The position numbers and the translations under genes are program-made. DNA of 64,000 bases from assembly GCA_001698425.1 (NCBI GenBank), contig MBRE01000022.1, forward strand, positions 62,001 to 126,000. Reading direction: 5' to 3'. Position 1 is the stretch's first letter; the number at the start of each line of letters is the position of its first letter. Under the pieces are notes generated by a model, which was not told the origin of the DNA, did no database searches, and saw only the letters and a list, made by a program, of their open reading frames with translations. Shown here piece by piece: positions 16,731-25,030 of the stretch. This DNA is from Oscillatoriales cyanobacterium USR001 (GTDB lineage: Bacteria; Cyanobacteriota; Cyanobacteriia; Cyanobacteriales; Microcoleaceae).

Positions 16731-18353
16731 ATGAAAAATCCCCGTCAACTAGCCTTTATCGCCCTTCGCGAAGTACACCGGCGCGGCGCATTTGCTGATG
16801 TGGCGCTCGATCGCACTCTCGCCAAATCCGAACTCAGCGACCTCGATCGCAGACTCCTCACAGAAATAGTTTATGGTAGCGTGAGAAGAATGCGATCGCT
16901 CGATTTCCTCATCGATCGACTAGCAACAAAACCCGCATCCCAACAACCTCCAGACCTTCGCACAATATTACACATCGGTTTATATCAACTCCAATATCTC
17001 TCCCACATTCCCCCATCCGCCGCCGTTAATACCACCGTTCAACTAACAAAAGAAAACGGATTTTCAGGCCTCAGTAGCTTTGTTAATGGCCTCTTACGAC
17101 AATACACCAGAATTACCCCCCCAACCCCCCCTTATCAAGGGGGGGCTAATAGTATTGCTTATCAAGGGGGGGCTAATAGTATTGCTTATCAAGAGGGAGC
17201 TAATAGTATTGCTTATCAAGAGGGAGCTAATAGTATTGCTTATCAAGGGGGGGCTAATAGTATTGCTTATCAAGAGGGAGCTAATAGTATTACTTATCAA
17301 GAGGGAGCTAATAGTATTACTTATCAAGGGGGAGCTAAGAATGACGATCAAAGTAATACTACCCCCAAAAGTAATACTACCCCCCCCCTTACCAAGGGGG
17401 GGCAGGGGGGGGTAAATTCAACCCTAAAACTCCCAGAAAATCCCATCGAACGCTTAGGAATTATTCACAGTTTCCCCGACTGGATCATACAATTCTGGCT
17501 CGAACAAATCGGCGAAACCGAAACCGAAAAACTCTGTCAATGGTTCAATCAATCCCCCACAATTGACCTGCGAATTAATCCTCTTCGCACTACTATTGAA
17601 GAAGTAGAAAGCGCCTTAAAATCTAATAATATTGCCGTTAATAGAATCCCTTATTTACCCCAAGCATTAAGATTAAATGGCAGCATCGGCGCAATTTACA
17701 ACCTACCGGGATATAACGAAGGTTGGTGGACAATTCAAGACAGCAGCGCTCAATTAGTCACCCATTTACTCGACCCCCAACCAGGGGAAACGATCGTTGA
17801 TGCCTGTGCCGCACCGGGAGGAAAAACCACCCACATCGCCGAATTAATGCAGGATAAAGGCAGAATTATCGCCTGCGATAAAACCGAAAGCCGACTCAAA
17901 AAACTTAAGCAAAATGCCGAAAGAATGCAGCTTAAATCAATCGAAATTCATACAGGAGATAGCCGCAACTTTCCTAACTTAATTAACACCGCCGATCGCG
18001 TTTTACTAGATGCTCCCTGTTCGGGATTGGGGACCCTCCACCGCCGTGCCGATGCTCGTTGGAATCACACTCAAAAAACCGTTGAAGAACTCTCAATACT
18101 GCAAGCACAATTGTTAGCAAATGTTGCTACATTTGTCAAGCCAGGAGGCAAATTAGTTTACGCAACCTGCACAATTCACCCCTTAGAAAATGAAACAATC
18201 ATTCAATCGTTTTTGACGAATAATCCTGACTGGCAAATCGAAACTATTACCATTGATTTACCCATCCAAAAAACAGTAGAAGGATGGCTAAAAGTGTGGC
18301 CACAAACCGAACAAATGGATGGCTTTTTTATGGTAAACCTAAAAAAATCATAG
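16731..18353 (+). CDS. rsmB: 16S rRNA m5C967 methyltransferase RsmB with repeat insertion
   Basis: SAM-dependent methyltransferase of the RsmB/Sun family, modifying C967 of 16S rRNA. The N-terminal NusB-like RNA-binding domain covers residues 1-125. The catalytic domain starts near 230 (ERLGIIHSFPDWI) with the SAM motif DACAAPGGKTTHIAE, the DAPCSG motif (active-site Cys) and the second Cys in YATCTIHPLENE. At 540 residues it is about 90 longer than usual. The excess is residues ~129-225, made of a nine-residue repeat (YQGGANSIA) and a PPLTKGGQGG tail, an in-frame nucleotide-repeat insertion between the domains. The frame stays open throughout, so the protein is probably still made. Confidence 0.92.
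   Translation: MKNPRQLAFIALREVHRRGAFADVALDRTLAKSELSDLDRRLLTEIVYGSVRRMRSLDFLIDRLATKPASQQPPDLRTILHIGLYQLQYLSHIPPSAAVNTTVQLTKENGFSGLSSFVNGLLRQYTRITPPTPPYQGGANSIAYQGGANSIAYQEGANSIAYQEGANSIAYQGGANSIAYQEGANSITYQEGANSITYQGGAKNDDQSNTTPKSNTTPPLTKGGQGGVNSTLKLPENPIERLGIIHSFPDWIIQFWLEQIGETETEKLCQWFNQSPTIDLRINPLRTTIEEVESALKSNNIAVNRIPYLPQALRLNGSIGAIYNLPGYNEGWWTIQDSSAQLVTHLLDPQPGETIVDACAAPGGKTTHIAELMQDKGRIIACDKTESRLKKLKQNAERMQLKSIEIHTGDSRNFPNLINTADRVLLDAPCSGLGTLHRRADARWNHTQKTVEELSILQAQLLANVATFVKPGGKLVYATCTIHPLENETIIQSFLTNNPDWQIETITIDLPIQKTVEGWLKVWPQTEQMDGFFMVNLKKS
17133..17339. repeat. 27-bp coding tandem repeat (about 7.7 units) inside rsmB
   Basis: Seven full 27-bp units begin at 17133, 17160, 17187, 17214, 17241, 17268 and 17295, with a partial eighth at 17322. 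Units vary mainly in GGGGGG versus GAGGGA. Because 27 is a multiple of three the frame is kept. The block sits between two C-run/G-run hairpins (17116-17147 and about 17379-17413), so it looks like expansion inside a palindromic repeat that landed in the gene. Confidence 0.9.
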
Positions 18354-18369
18354 CTTCATACAGGACTTA

Positions 18370-18561
18370 TATAGCAGTCGCCAAGGCGGTTAGGACATGG
18401 GGTAGGGGCGGGTTCGCCTAAATATAACTGTTCCCAGTTTAAATATCTATAAACCCGCCCCCCTGCCCACAGGCCGGGGCGGGTTTTCTGAATCTTTCGT
18501 TTGTATCAGATATTTTGGCGAACCCGCCCCTACAGTCTTAACCGTCATGGCGACTGCTATA
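18370..18561. mobile_element. MITE-like element with 27-bp imperfect inverted ends
   Basis: The left end TATAGCAGTCGCCAAGGCGG (from 18370) and the right end TCATGGCGACTGCTATA (to 18561) are inverted copies over about 27 bp with few mismatches. Inside, GTAGGGGCGGGTTCGCC is answered by GGCGAACCCGCCCCTAC. The 192-bp unit has no coding capacity and looks like a non-autonomous transposable element. Confidence 0.65.
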
Positions 18562-18619
18562 CATACCTAAAATTTAACTTCTATCTTGTGACAGTTGGCC
18601 TTAGTCCTATCCCCCTCAA

Positions 18620-20866
18620 TCAATTATAATTATTAACAGGTTCCTGATAAGTATTTGGTTCCTGATAAGTATTCGGTTCCTGATAATTAGCAGAATCTCG
18701 CGAAATTCCCCCTGAATTATAAGGAGAAAGAGAATCATCATCGTTTTTAATCATTCCATAAACAACGTGACCTGGCTGCACAGGCTTCGCCTTAATACTT
18801 CCCTTTCTCCCCTCCAACTCCGGTAACTTTGGAAACTCTTCCACAGGCATATCCTTCACCACCTTAGACATAAATTCCCGCCAATTATAAGCAGCGGTAC
18901 TACTAGCACCATAGGTGGGATAATTATCATCATTCCCCATCCAAATACCCGTTACCACCTGCGGAATAAAACCAATAAACCAGAGATCGCGAGCTTGTTC
19001 AGAAGTGCCGGTTTTACCAGCTACAGATCGATCGGATAAAGCCGCAGATCTTCCCGTACCACCTTGCACAACCCCCTGTAACATCCAAGTAATAATCGCT
19101 GCACTATTTTTATCAACAACCTGTTTAGGTTTAAAATCAGCACTATAAATCACATCTCCCCGCTGATTAATGACGCGGCGAATCCCGTGAGCTTCGGTAT
19201 AATTTCCTTGGGCTGCGATCGTACCATAAGCATTAGTTAACTCCAGCAAATTCACCTCAGAAGCACCCAAAGCTAGGGAATAAGTAGGATTAAGTTTAGA
19301 CTTAATTCCCATATCGTGAGCTAACTTAATCGTCGGTTCAAAACCGACATCAATTAACACTTTTACTGCTACGACATTCACCGAACTTGCCAAAGCATCG
19401 GACATAGATCGCCAACCACTAAACTTTTTACCGTAATTATTGGGTTGATAACCATCAAAAATTACCGGACCATCTTCATAACTATCGTAGGGGGAAAAAC
19501 CCGCCGCGATCGCCGCCGTATAAACCAATCCCTTAAACGTAGATCCGGGCTGACGTTGAGCCTGAGTCGCACGATTAAACTCGCTCTTTTCAAACTTCGT
19601 TCCCCCCACCATCGCCTTAATTTCCCCAGTGCGAGATTCAATGGAAACTAGCGCCGCCTCATCAAACCCTTGACCTTTTCCATCAAGTTCTACCGCATCT
19701 TTCATCACCTTTTCTGCGGTTTCTTGCCACTCCAAATCTATGCTAGTTTCTACAGTTAATCCTCCCGCTTCGAGAGCATCCTTAGAAACATAACGGGGCA
19801 ATTCTTTCACAATATAACTAGCAAAATAGGGAGCTTTTACCTGAAGGCGTTTTGGAGCGCTGGGTTTAAGAGCTAAAGGTTGCGCGATCGCATTTTCCTC
19901 TTCCTTTTTTGTAATCACCTTAGATTCCAACATTTCTTTTAACACAAGATCGCGGCGTTCCTTCGCCGCATTTGCATTTACCAAAGGCGAATATTCACTT
20001 GGCGCTGGAGGTAAACCCGCCAAAGTTGCCATTTCTGGTAAAGTCAATTCCTTCACTGATTTACTAAAGTAAACCCATGCTGCATCCGCCACCCCATAAG
20101 CACCAGAACCCAAATAAACTAAATTCAAATAACGCTCTAAAACTTGTTCTTTATTCAACTCCCGCTCAATTTTTTGAGCCAAAAGTGCCTCCCGCACTTT
20201 TCGCAAAAAACTACGTTCTTGATCGAGAAAAACAATCCGTGCTAACTGTTGCGTAATCGTGCTTCCTCCCTGTACCAAATCCCTCGCTACAATATTAGAA
20301 GCAATTGCTCGAAAAATCCCCAAATAATCAACTCCATGATGGTCGTAAAAACGACGATCTTCTATCGAAATAAAAGCCTTAATTAAAAGTTCTGGAATTT
20401 CCCTCAGTTTTAATTTTTCCCTAGTTGCCGGCCCACTTTGGCGCAAAATTGTTCCATCTGCGGCCTTAATACTCAAAGTTCCATCGCGAGTAAAAGCCGA
20501 CATATCGTTAACATCCGGCAAACCTTTTTCTAAAATCCGTAAATTCCACCAAATATAGCCGATCGCACCTCCACTAACTGCTAATAAACTTACAGCAATC
20601 CAAAATAAAGGTCGGCAGTAAAAAGTTTTCTTTCCAGTGCTAGTTTTTGCGGGAAATTTGGTATTAAACCACGCTGTTATATTATTCCAACCCGACCAAT
20701 CGCGTTTTACTATTTGAGGGTTATTAATTTGAGATGCTGACTCATTTTCTGTTTCAATTGTCAGAGCTTCTGCTGTCACCAAATCATCATCATTATTTGT
20801 GACAATTTGCTCTGAATTATTAGTATTGTTTTCTGGATCTTGCATATTTGATAAAGATTCTGCCAC
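18620..20866 (-). CDS. Class A penicillin-binding protein (PBP1A type)
   Basis: Bifunctional peptidoglycan glycosyltransferase/transpeptidase anchored in the cytoplasmic membrane. A cytoplasmic N tail (1-85) rich in Asn/Glu precedes a transmembrane helix at ~87-107. The GT51 domain has EDRRFYDHHG (catalytic Glu169) and GGSTITQQLAR. The transpeptidase motifs are PGSTFK (Ser442), SVN (495-497) and KTGTS (618-622). All catalytic residues are present. The C terminus carries a short repeat (YQEPNT) from 18-bp tandem repeats. The frame begins at a GTG (20866); an ATG seven codons in is an alternative. The gene name among cyanobacterial class A PBPs cannot be fixed. Confidence 0.92.
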   Translation of the reverse strand: MAESLSNMQDPENNTNNSEQIVTNNDDDLVTAEALTIETENESASQINNPQIVKRDWSGWNNITAWFNTKFPAKTSTGKKTFYCRPLFWIAVSLLAVSGGAIGYIWWNLRILEKGLPDVNDMSAFTRDGTLSIKAADGTILRQSGPATREKLKLREIPELLIKAFISIEDRRFYDHHGVDYLGIFRAIASNIVARDLVQGGSTITQQLARIVFLDQERSFLRKVREALLAQKIERELNKEQVLERYLNLVYLGSGAYGVADAAWVYFSKSVKELTLPEMATLAGLPPAPSEYSPLVNANAAKERRDLVLKEMLESKVITKKEEENAIAQPLALKPSAPKRLQVKAPYFASYIVKELPRYVSKDALEAGGLTVETSIDLEWQETAEKVMKDAVELDGKGQGFDEAALVSIESRTGEIKAMVGGTKFEKSEFNRATQAQRQPGSTFKGLVYTAAIAAGFSPYDSYEDGPVIFDGYQPNNYGKKFSGWRSMSDALASSVNVVAVKVLIDVGFEPTIKLAHDMGIKSKLNPTYSLALGASEVNLLELTNAYGTIAAQGNYTEAHGIRRVINQRGDVIYSADFKPKQVVDKNSAAIITWMLQGVVQGGTGRSAALSDRSVAGKTGTSEQARDLWFIGFIPQVVTGIWMGNDDNYPTYGASSTAAYNWREFMSKVVKDMPVEEFPKLPELEGRKGSIKAKPVQPGHVVYGMIKNDDDSLSPYNSGGISRDSANYQEPNTYQEPNTYQEPVNNYN

Positions 20867-20900
20867 GTTAGACTTTACACCACCTATTAATTTTAAAACG

Positions 20901-20940
20901 AAGGAAGAAGGAAGAAGGAAGAAGGAAGAAGGAAGAGGGA
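20901..20940. repeat. Heptamer array GGAAGAA
   Basis: About five tandem GGAAGAA-type units lie in the leader region upstream of the PBP gene, on its minus-strand side. They belong to the same family as the arrays at 7943, 8395, 49225 and 62630. Confidence 0.75.
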
Positions 20941-21012
20941 AAAATAATTAATTATTTAGGAGAGAAGGGAAATTATGAGTGATTCAGTTATAAAGTTGAT
21001 TTGTAACTCAAA

Positions 21013-21126
21013 ACTCTCCCCTAGTCCCTAGTCCCTAGCCCCTTCTTTCCCCCTAGCCCCTAGTCCCTAGTCCCTAGCCCCTTCTTTCCCCCTAGCCCCT
21101 AGCCCCTAGCCCCTAGCCCCTTCTTC
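21013..21126. repeat. Heptamer arrays TAGTCCC / TAGCCCC
   Basis: Several blocks of seven-base units TAGTCCC and TAGCCCC, separated by CTTCTTTCCCC, fill the space just downstream of chlG and end five bases before its stop codon. Confidence 0.75.
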
Positions 21127-21130
21127 CCCC

Positions 21131-22141
21131 TTAGACTCCAGCGTTTCCTAATGCCAAGGCAGCCACCAGCATACCTAGAACTAGGAAAGGCTGAGCGCTT
21201 GCTTGATATTTAACATCATTTTCCAGTGGATTGCGTAAAAAATACATATCTTGAAAAGTGATTTGGGGAATCACTAATAACAGGAGGATAACAGCGTAGA
21301 GATTTTGGTGAATGCTAATCAAGTATGCGGCAATTCCTGCTTGAAATACATCGATCGCGCATACACAAATCCAAGCCGCAGTTCCTACGCCAAACATTAC
21401 TGGTAAAGATTTTAACCCTAATTGACGATCGCCTTCCACGCTCTTAAAATCATTAACAATTGCGATCCCCAAACCAGCCATGCTGTAAAACAGCGTCAGG
21501 ATCATAATTGTTGCATCCAGTTTACCAAATAAAGCTTGACCTGCCCACCAAGGCAAAGCAATATAGCTCGAACCCAAGGCATAATTCCCCAACCAACCAT
21601 TCTGCTTAAGTTTCAGCGGCGGAGCCGAGTAAATATAAGCAATTAACGCGCCGCCCAGAGTTAAAATTGTCATTGTGGGAAATTCATGGCCTGCCCACAA
21701 ATCAAGACTGTAAGCAATAGCGAGCCCACCTAAGAGCAAGACAAAAATCTGAGTAACGACTTGGGGAATGGAAATTGCGCCAGAGGGAATGGGGCGATAA
21801 GGTTCGTTAATGGCATCAATTTCGCGATCGTAGAAATCATTGAGAGTTTGGGTATATCCTGTCATCAAAGGCCCGGAAAGCAGCATACAAGCCGCTGCAA
21901 TCATCACATTTTCCAAATTCCAAGTAAAATTTCCTGAAGAAGCCGCGCCACAGACAACCCCCCAAATTAGAGGAATCCAAGTAATCGGCTTCATCAATTG
22001 TAAACGAATTTTCCAGATCGAAGTTTCACCACTAGCAGCGCCTTTCATGCCTAACATTTGCCTAGCTTTGGCGCTGCGGCTATCTGTTTGGGCTGGATTA
22101 GTGGGTGTTTGGTTGGAGTTAGACGACTGAGAATCAGACAT
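21131..22141 (-). CDS. chlG: Chlorophyll synthase
   Basis: UbiA-family prenyltransferase that attaches phytyl or geranylgeranyl diphosphate to chlorophyllide a, the last step of chlorophyll synthesis, in the membrane. The 336 residues include about eight hydrophobic segments. The first Asp-rich motif is NDFYDREIDAINEPYRPIPSG-like (NDFYDREIDA shown) and the second lies near AIVNDFKSVEGDRQLG. Length and motifs match ChlG. It is monocistronic and divergent from a Uma2 gene. Confidence 0.95.
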   Translation of the reverse strand: MSDSQSSNSNQTPTNPAQTDSRSAKARQMLGMKGAASGETSIWKIRLQLMKPITWIPLIWGVVCGAASSGNFTWNLENVMIAAACMLLSGPLMTGYTQTLNDFYDREIDAINEPYRPIPSGAISIPQVVTQIFVLLLGGLAIAYSLDLWAGHEFPTMTILTLGGALIAYIYSAPPLKLKQNGWLGNYALGSSYIALPWWAGQALFGKLDATIMILTLFYSMAGLGIAIVNDFKSVEGDRQLGLKSLPVMFGVGTAAWICVCAIDVFQAGIAAYLISIHQNLYAVILLLLVIPQITFQDMYFLRNPLENDVKYQASAQPFLVLGMLVAALALGNAGV

Positions 22142-22265
22142 AGTTTTATTTTGAAGGTACTATTTTGTCGCTCTGGGTAGCAATAATATTTCTGATAGGA
22201 TACCATGCAAATCATAGATTATAATTAATAAAGCTATATTTATCAAGCTATTAAGGGCTGGTCAG

Positions 22266-22922
22266 ATGGTAACAACAATATCAAATCCCGTAGAACAGCA
22301 AGTTCCCGCAGAAACTAAAGTTGTTTTAAGAAGTGTTAGCTGGCAAACTTATAAAGCTTTGATGGCAGATGTTGGGGACGATCGCGCTTGGAGAATTGCT
22401 TATAATGAAGGAGTATTAGAAATTAGGATGCCATTACAAGAACATGAAGTCCCAAAACGACTGATAGAATGCTTTGTTACATCCATAGCAGATGAGCTAG
22501 AAATTGAGATAATGAGTCTCGGTTCCCTAATGCTGGAGCGGGAAGATTTAACTCGCGCGATCGAACCAGATAGTTGCTTTTATATTCAGAATGAATTACT
22601 GGTTAGAAGTAAAAATATCCAACTGCCAAACGATCCCCCACCCGATTTAGCAATCGAGTCAGATTACACAAGTTCATCTCTCAATAAATTTATAATTTAT
22701 GCTGCTTTGGGAGTGCCAGAACTCTGGAGATATCGCCATCAAAACCTGACAGTTTATCAACTTATAGAAGGGCAGTATGGAGAAGTCGATCGCAGTTTGG
22801 CTTTTCCGTTTTTACCCATTGCAGAAGTTCCGAGTTTTATTGAGCAAAGTAGAACAATTGGACAGCGAACGGCTGTGCGTTTGTTTCGGCAAAGAATACG
22901 AGAAATTTTAGGTAATTCATAA
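22266..22922 (+). CDS. Uma2 family (DUF820) endonuclease-like protein
   Basis: A 218-residue Uma2 protein. Core strands carry EPDSCFYIQN and PPPDLAIESDYTSSSLNK, the altered PD-(D/E)XK signature in which a downstream Lys is supplied from a helix. The segment LGVPELWRYRHQNLTVYQL is a standard Uma2 motif. No coiled coil is present. Cellular function is unknown for the family. It lies upstream of, and convergent with, the DUF29 array. Confidence 0.82.
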   Translation: MVTTISNPVEQQVPAETKVVLRSVSWQTYKALMADVGDDRAWRIAYNEGVLEIRMPLQEHEVPKRLIECFVTSIADELEIEIMSLGSLMLEREDLTRAIEPDSCFYIQNELLVRSKNIQLPNDPPPDLAIESDYTSSSLNKFIIYAALGVPELWRYRHQNLTVYQLIEGQYGEVDRSLAFPFLPIAEVPSFIEQSRTIGQRTAVRLFRQRIREILGNS

Positions 22923-22954
22923 GTTATTAGCCATTAGCTATTAGCTATCACCTA

Positions 22955-23410
22955 TTAGTTAGGCATAAAATTACCATCTAAAACCTCAGTAGAAGTGTAA
23001 GGACATAATTGGGGAAATAATGCCAAAGCTAATCCAGTTTCAGCACTCGCTTGTTTAATGGCCGCCAAATAACATTTATCTAATACTTCTTCTAAATAGG
23101 GTTTAAGACTAGGTGAATCTTCAATATCATCTGTGATTCGCCTGCGGTGTTCAACGATGCTACCAGCCCAACTACCACTTCTTAACTCAGGTTGAAATTG
23201 CCATTTAAGTAAGTGTATTAAAACAACAATTAGATTGCTTTTAAAGCTTTTTCGATCGCTTCTTCCCATGCTTTCTATTTCCTCAATCAAGTTTTCCCAA
23301 TCAACGTTTGAGTAATCCTGCGATCGCAACTTTTCTACAGTAGTCTCAATCCATTGCAAGTAATCTGTCTCATATAAACTATTTTTTTTGATTTCTATTT
23401 CTGTCACCAT
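22955..23410 (-). CDS. DUF29 family protein, copy 1 of 4
   Basis: A 151-residue DUF29 protein, a small helical family abundant in cyanobacteria with no assigned function. The hallmark N-terminal SLYETDYLQWIETTVEKL, the central NLIEEIESMGRSDRK and the QFQPELRS segment are present. It shares with copy 4 the middle block DRKSFKSNLIVVLIHLL. It lies last in a four-gene tandem series on the minus strand. Copies are separated by 27-66 bp of ATTACC-type heptamers rather than promoters, so co-transcription is plausible. Confidence 0.85.
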   Translation of the reverse strand: MVTEIEIKKNSLYETDYLQWIETTVEKLRSQDYSNVDWENLIEEIESMGRSDRKSFKSNLIVVLIHLLKWQFQPELRSGSWAGSIVEHRRRITDDIEDSPSLKPYLEEVLDKCYLAAIKQASAETGLALALFPQLCPYTSTEVLDGNFMPN

Positions 23411-23463
23411 ATTTAATCTTCCTCATTATCTATTACCAATTACCCATTACCCATTACCAATTA

Positions 23464-23916
23464 TCATGGCATAAAGTCGGCATCTAAAACCTCAGTAGAA
23501 GTATAAGGACATAATTGGGGAAATACTTGCATAGGTAATCCAGTCTCAATACTTGCACTTTTAACTGCATTTGAATAGCATTTAGGAAATATATCTTCTA
23601 GGTAGGGTTTGAGACTGGGGGAATCTTCTAGTGCGTTACCAATGCGCCTGCGATGTTCAAAAATGCTACTTTCCCAGCTACGGCTTCTTAACTCTGGTTG
23701 AAATTGCCACTTGAGTAAGTGCATAATAACGATAATAAGATTACTCTCTAAACTTCTGCGATCGCTTCTTCCCATGCTTTCTATTTCCTCAATCAAGTTT
23801 TCCCAATCAACGTTTGAGTAATCCTGCGATCGCAACTTTTCTACAGTAGTCTCAATCCATTGCAGGTAATCTGTCTCATACAAGCTGTTTTTTTTGATTT
23901 CTATTTCTGTCACCAT
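23464..23916 (-). CDS. DUF29 family protein, copy 2 of 4
   Basis: This is the 150-residue paralogue of its neighbours. The first ~50 residues are the same as in copies 1 and 4, and the DNA is nearly identical there, but the middle block reads DRRSLESNLIIVIMHLL as in copy 3. The C-terminal half is unique (DIFPKCYSNAVKSASIETG) apart from the shared FPQLCPYTSTEVLD end. The mosaic pattern indicates exchange among copies. Confidence 0.85.
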   Translation of the reverse strand: MVTEIEIKKNSLYETDYLQWIETTVEKLRSQDYSNVDWENLIEEIESMGRSDRRSLESNLIIVIMHLLKWQFQPELRSRSWESSIFEHRRRIGNALEDSPSLKPYLEDIFPKCYSNAVKSASIETGLPMQVFPQLCPYTSTEVLDADFMP

Positions 23917-23982
23917 ATTTAATCTTCCTCATTATCTATTACCCATTACCAATTACCATTACCCATTACCCATTACCAATTA

Positions 23983-24435
23983 TCATGGCATAAAGTCGGC
24001 ATCTAAAACCTCAGTATAAGTATAAGGACATAATTGGGGAAATACTGTCAAAGCTAATCCAGTTTCAGCACTTGCTTGTTCAACAGCATCCCAATAACAT
24101 TCAGAAAATATCTCTTCTAAATATGGTTTTAAACTGGGAGAATCTTTCAGAGCTTTGCGAATGCGCCTGCGGTGTTCAACAATGCTACTTTTCCAACTAA
24201 GACTTCTTAACTCTGGTTGAAATTGCCACTTGAGTAAGTGCATAATAACGATCATAAGATTACTCTCTAAACTTCTGCGATCGCTTCTTCCCATACTTTC
24301 TATTTCCTCAATTAAGTTTTCCCAGTCAACGTTTGAGTAATCCTGCGATCGCAACTTTTCTACAGTAGTCTCAATCCACTTTAAGTAGTCCAACTCATAT
24401 AAGCTTTGTTTGTCAATTCCTAGTTGTGTCACCAT
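23983..24435 (-). CDS. DUF29 family protein, copy 3 of 4
   Basis: The 150-residue member most diverged at its N terminus (MVTQLGIDKQSLYELDYLKW) while keeping the common block VEKLRSQDYSNVDWENLIEE. The middle section is DRRSLESNLMIVIMHLL, close to copy 2. Its leader differs from those of the other three, which share the same ATATTTAATCTTCCTC sequence upstream of the start. Confidence 0.85.
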   Translation of the reverse strand: MVTQLGIDKQSLYELDYLKWIETTVEKLRSQDYSNVDWENLIEEIESMGRSDRRSLESNLMIVIMHLLKWQFQPELRSLSWKSSIVEHRRRIRKALKDSPSLKPYLEEIFSECYWDAVEQASAETGLALTVFPQLCPYTYTEVLDADFMP

Positions 24436-24462
24436 ATTTTTACCACCTTCATTTGTGTTAAT

Positions 24463-24930
24463 TTATTGAGCATTGTCATCGGGCATAAACTTAGAATCTA
24501 AAACCTCAACTGAAGTGTAGGGACATAATTGGGGAAACACTTCCAGAGGTAATCCAGTTTCAATACTTGCGCCTTGAACTGCATTTGAATAACATTTAGC
24601 AAATACCTCTTCTAAATAGGGTTTGAGACTGGGGGAATCCTCTAAATCCTCGTGAATGCGTCTGCGATGTTCAAAAATGCTACTCTGCCAGCTACGACTT
24701 CTTAATTCTGGCTGAAATTGCCATTTAAGTAAGTGTATTAAAACAACAATTAGATTGCTTTTAAAGCTTTTTCGATCGCTTCTTCCCATGCTTTCTATTT
24801 CCTCAATCAAGTTTTCCCAGTCAACGTTTGAGTAATCCTGCGATCGCAACTTTTCTACAGTAGTCTCAATCCATTGCAAGTAATCTGTCTCATATAAACT
24901 ATTTTTTTTGATTTCTATTTCTGTCACCAT
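24463..24930 (-). CDS. DUF29 family protein, copy 4 of 4
   Basis: This 155-residue protein is first in transcription order. The N-terminal half, through the DRKSFKSNLIVVLIHLL block, is the same as copy 1, whereas the C-terminal part (VFAKCYSNAVQGASIETGLP) resembles copy 2, with a short extra tail DDNAQ. The upstream region is a ten-copy ATTACCC array, leaving little room for a conventional promoter next to the gene. Confidence 0.85.
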   Translation of the reverse strand: MVTEIEIKKNSLYETDYLQWIETTVEKLRSQDYSNVDWENLIEEIESMGRSDRKSFKSNLIVVLIHLLKWQFQPELRSRSWQSSIFEHRRRIHEDLEDSPSLKPYLEEVFAKCYSNAVQGASIETGLPLEVFPQLCPYTSVEVLDSKFMPDDNAQ

Positions 24931-24951
24931 ATTTAATCTTCCTCATTATCT

Positions 24952-25028
24952 ATTACCCATTACCCATTACCCATTACCCATTACCCATTACCCATTACCC
25001 ATTACCCATTACCCATTACCCATTACCA
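24952..25028. repeat. Heptamer array ATTACCC x10
   Basis: Ten perfect ATTACCC units (24952-25021) and one degenerate unit fill the space between the Get3-like gene (stop at 25031) and the DUF29 array. Shorter arrays of the same unit lie between the DUF29 copies (about 23440-23462 and 23939-23980). Confidence 0.9.
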
Positions 25029-25030
25029 AC

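Noticed and set aside
17133-17339. CRISPR-like 27-bp repeat
   Set aside because: Units are directly tandem without spacers and lie inside a coding frame.
17094-17351. Minus-strand frame of LISNTIS repeats
   Set aside because: Antisense shadow of the 27-bp repeat inside rsmB, whose plus frame is coding.
17080-17415. Alternative plus-strand frame with GGLIVLLIK repeats
   Set aside because: Out-of-frame reading of the same rsmB repeat.
22930-25030. CRISPR array made of the ATTACC repeats between DUF29 genes
   Set aside because: Units are seven bases with no spacers; the longer similar blocks are paralogous genes.
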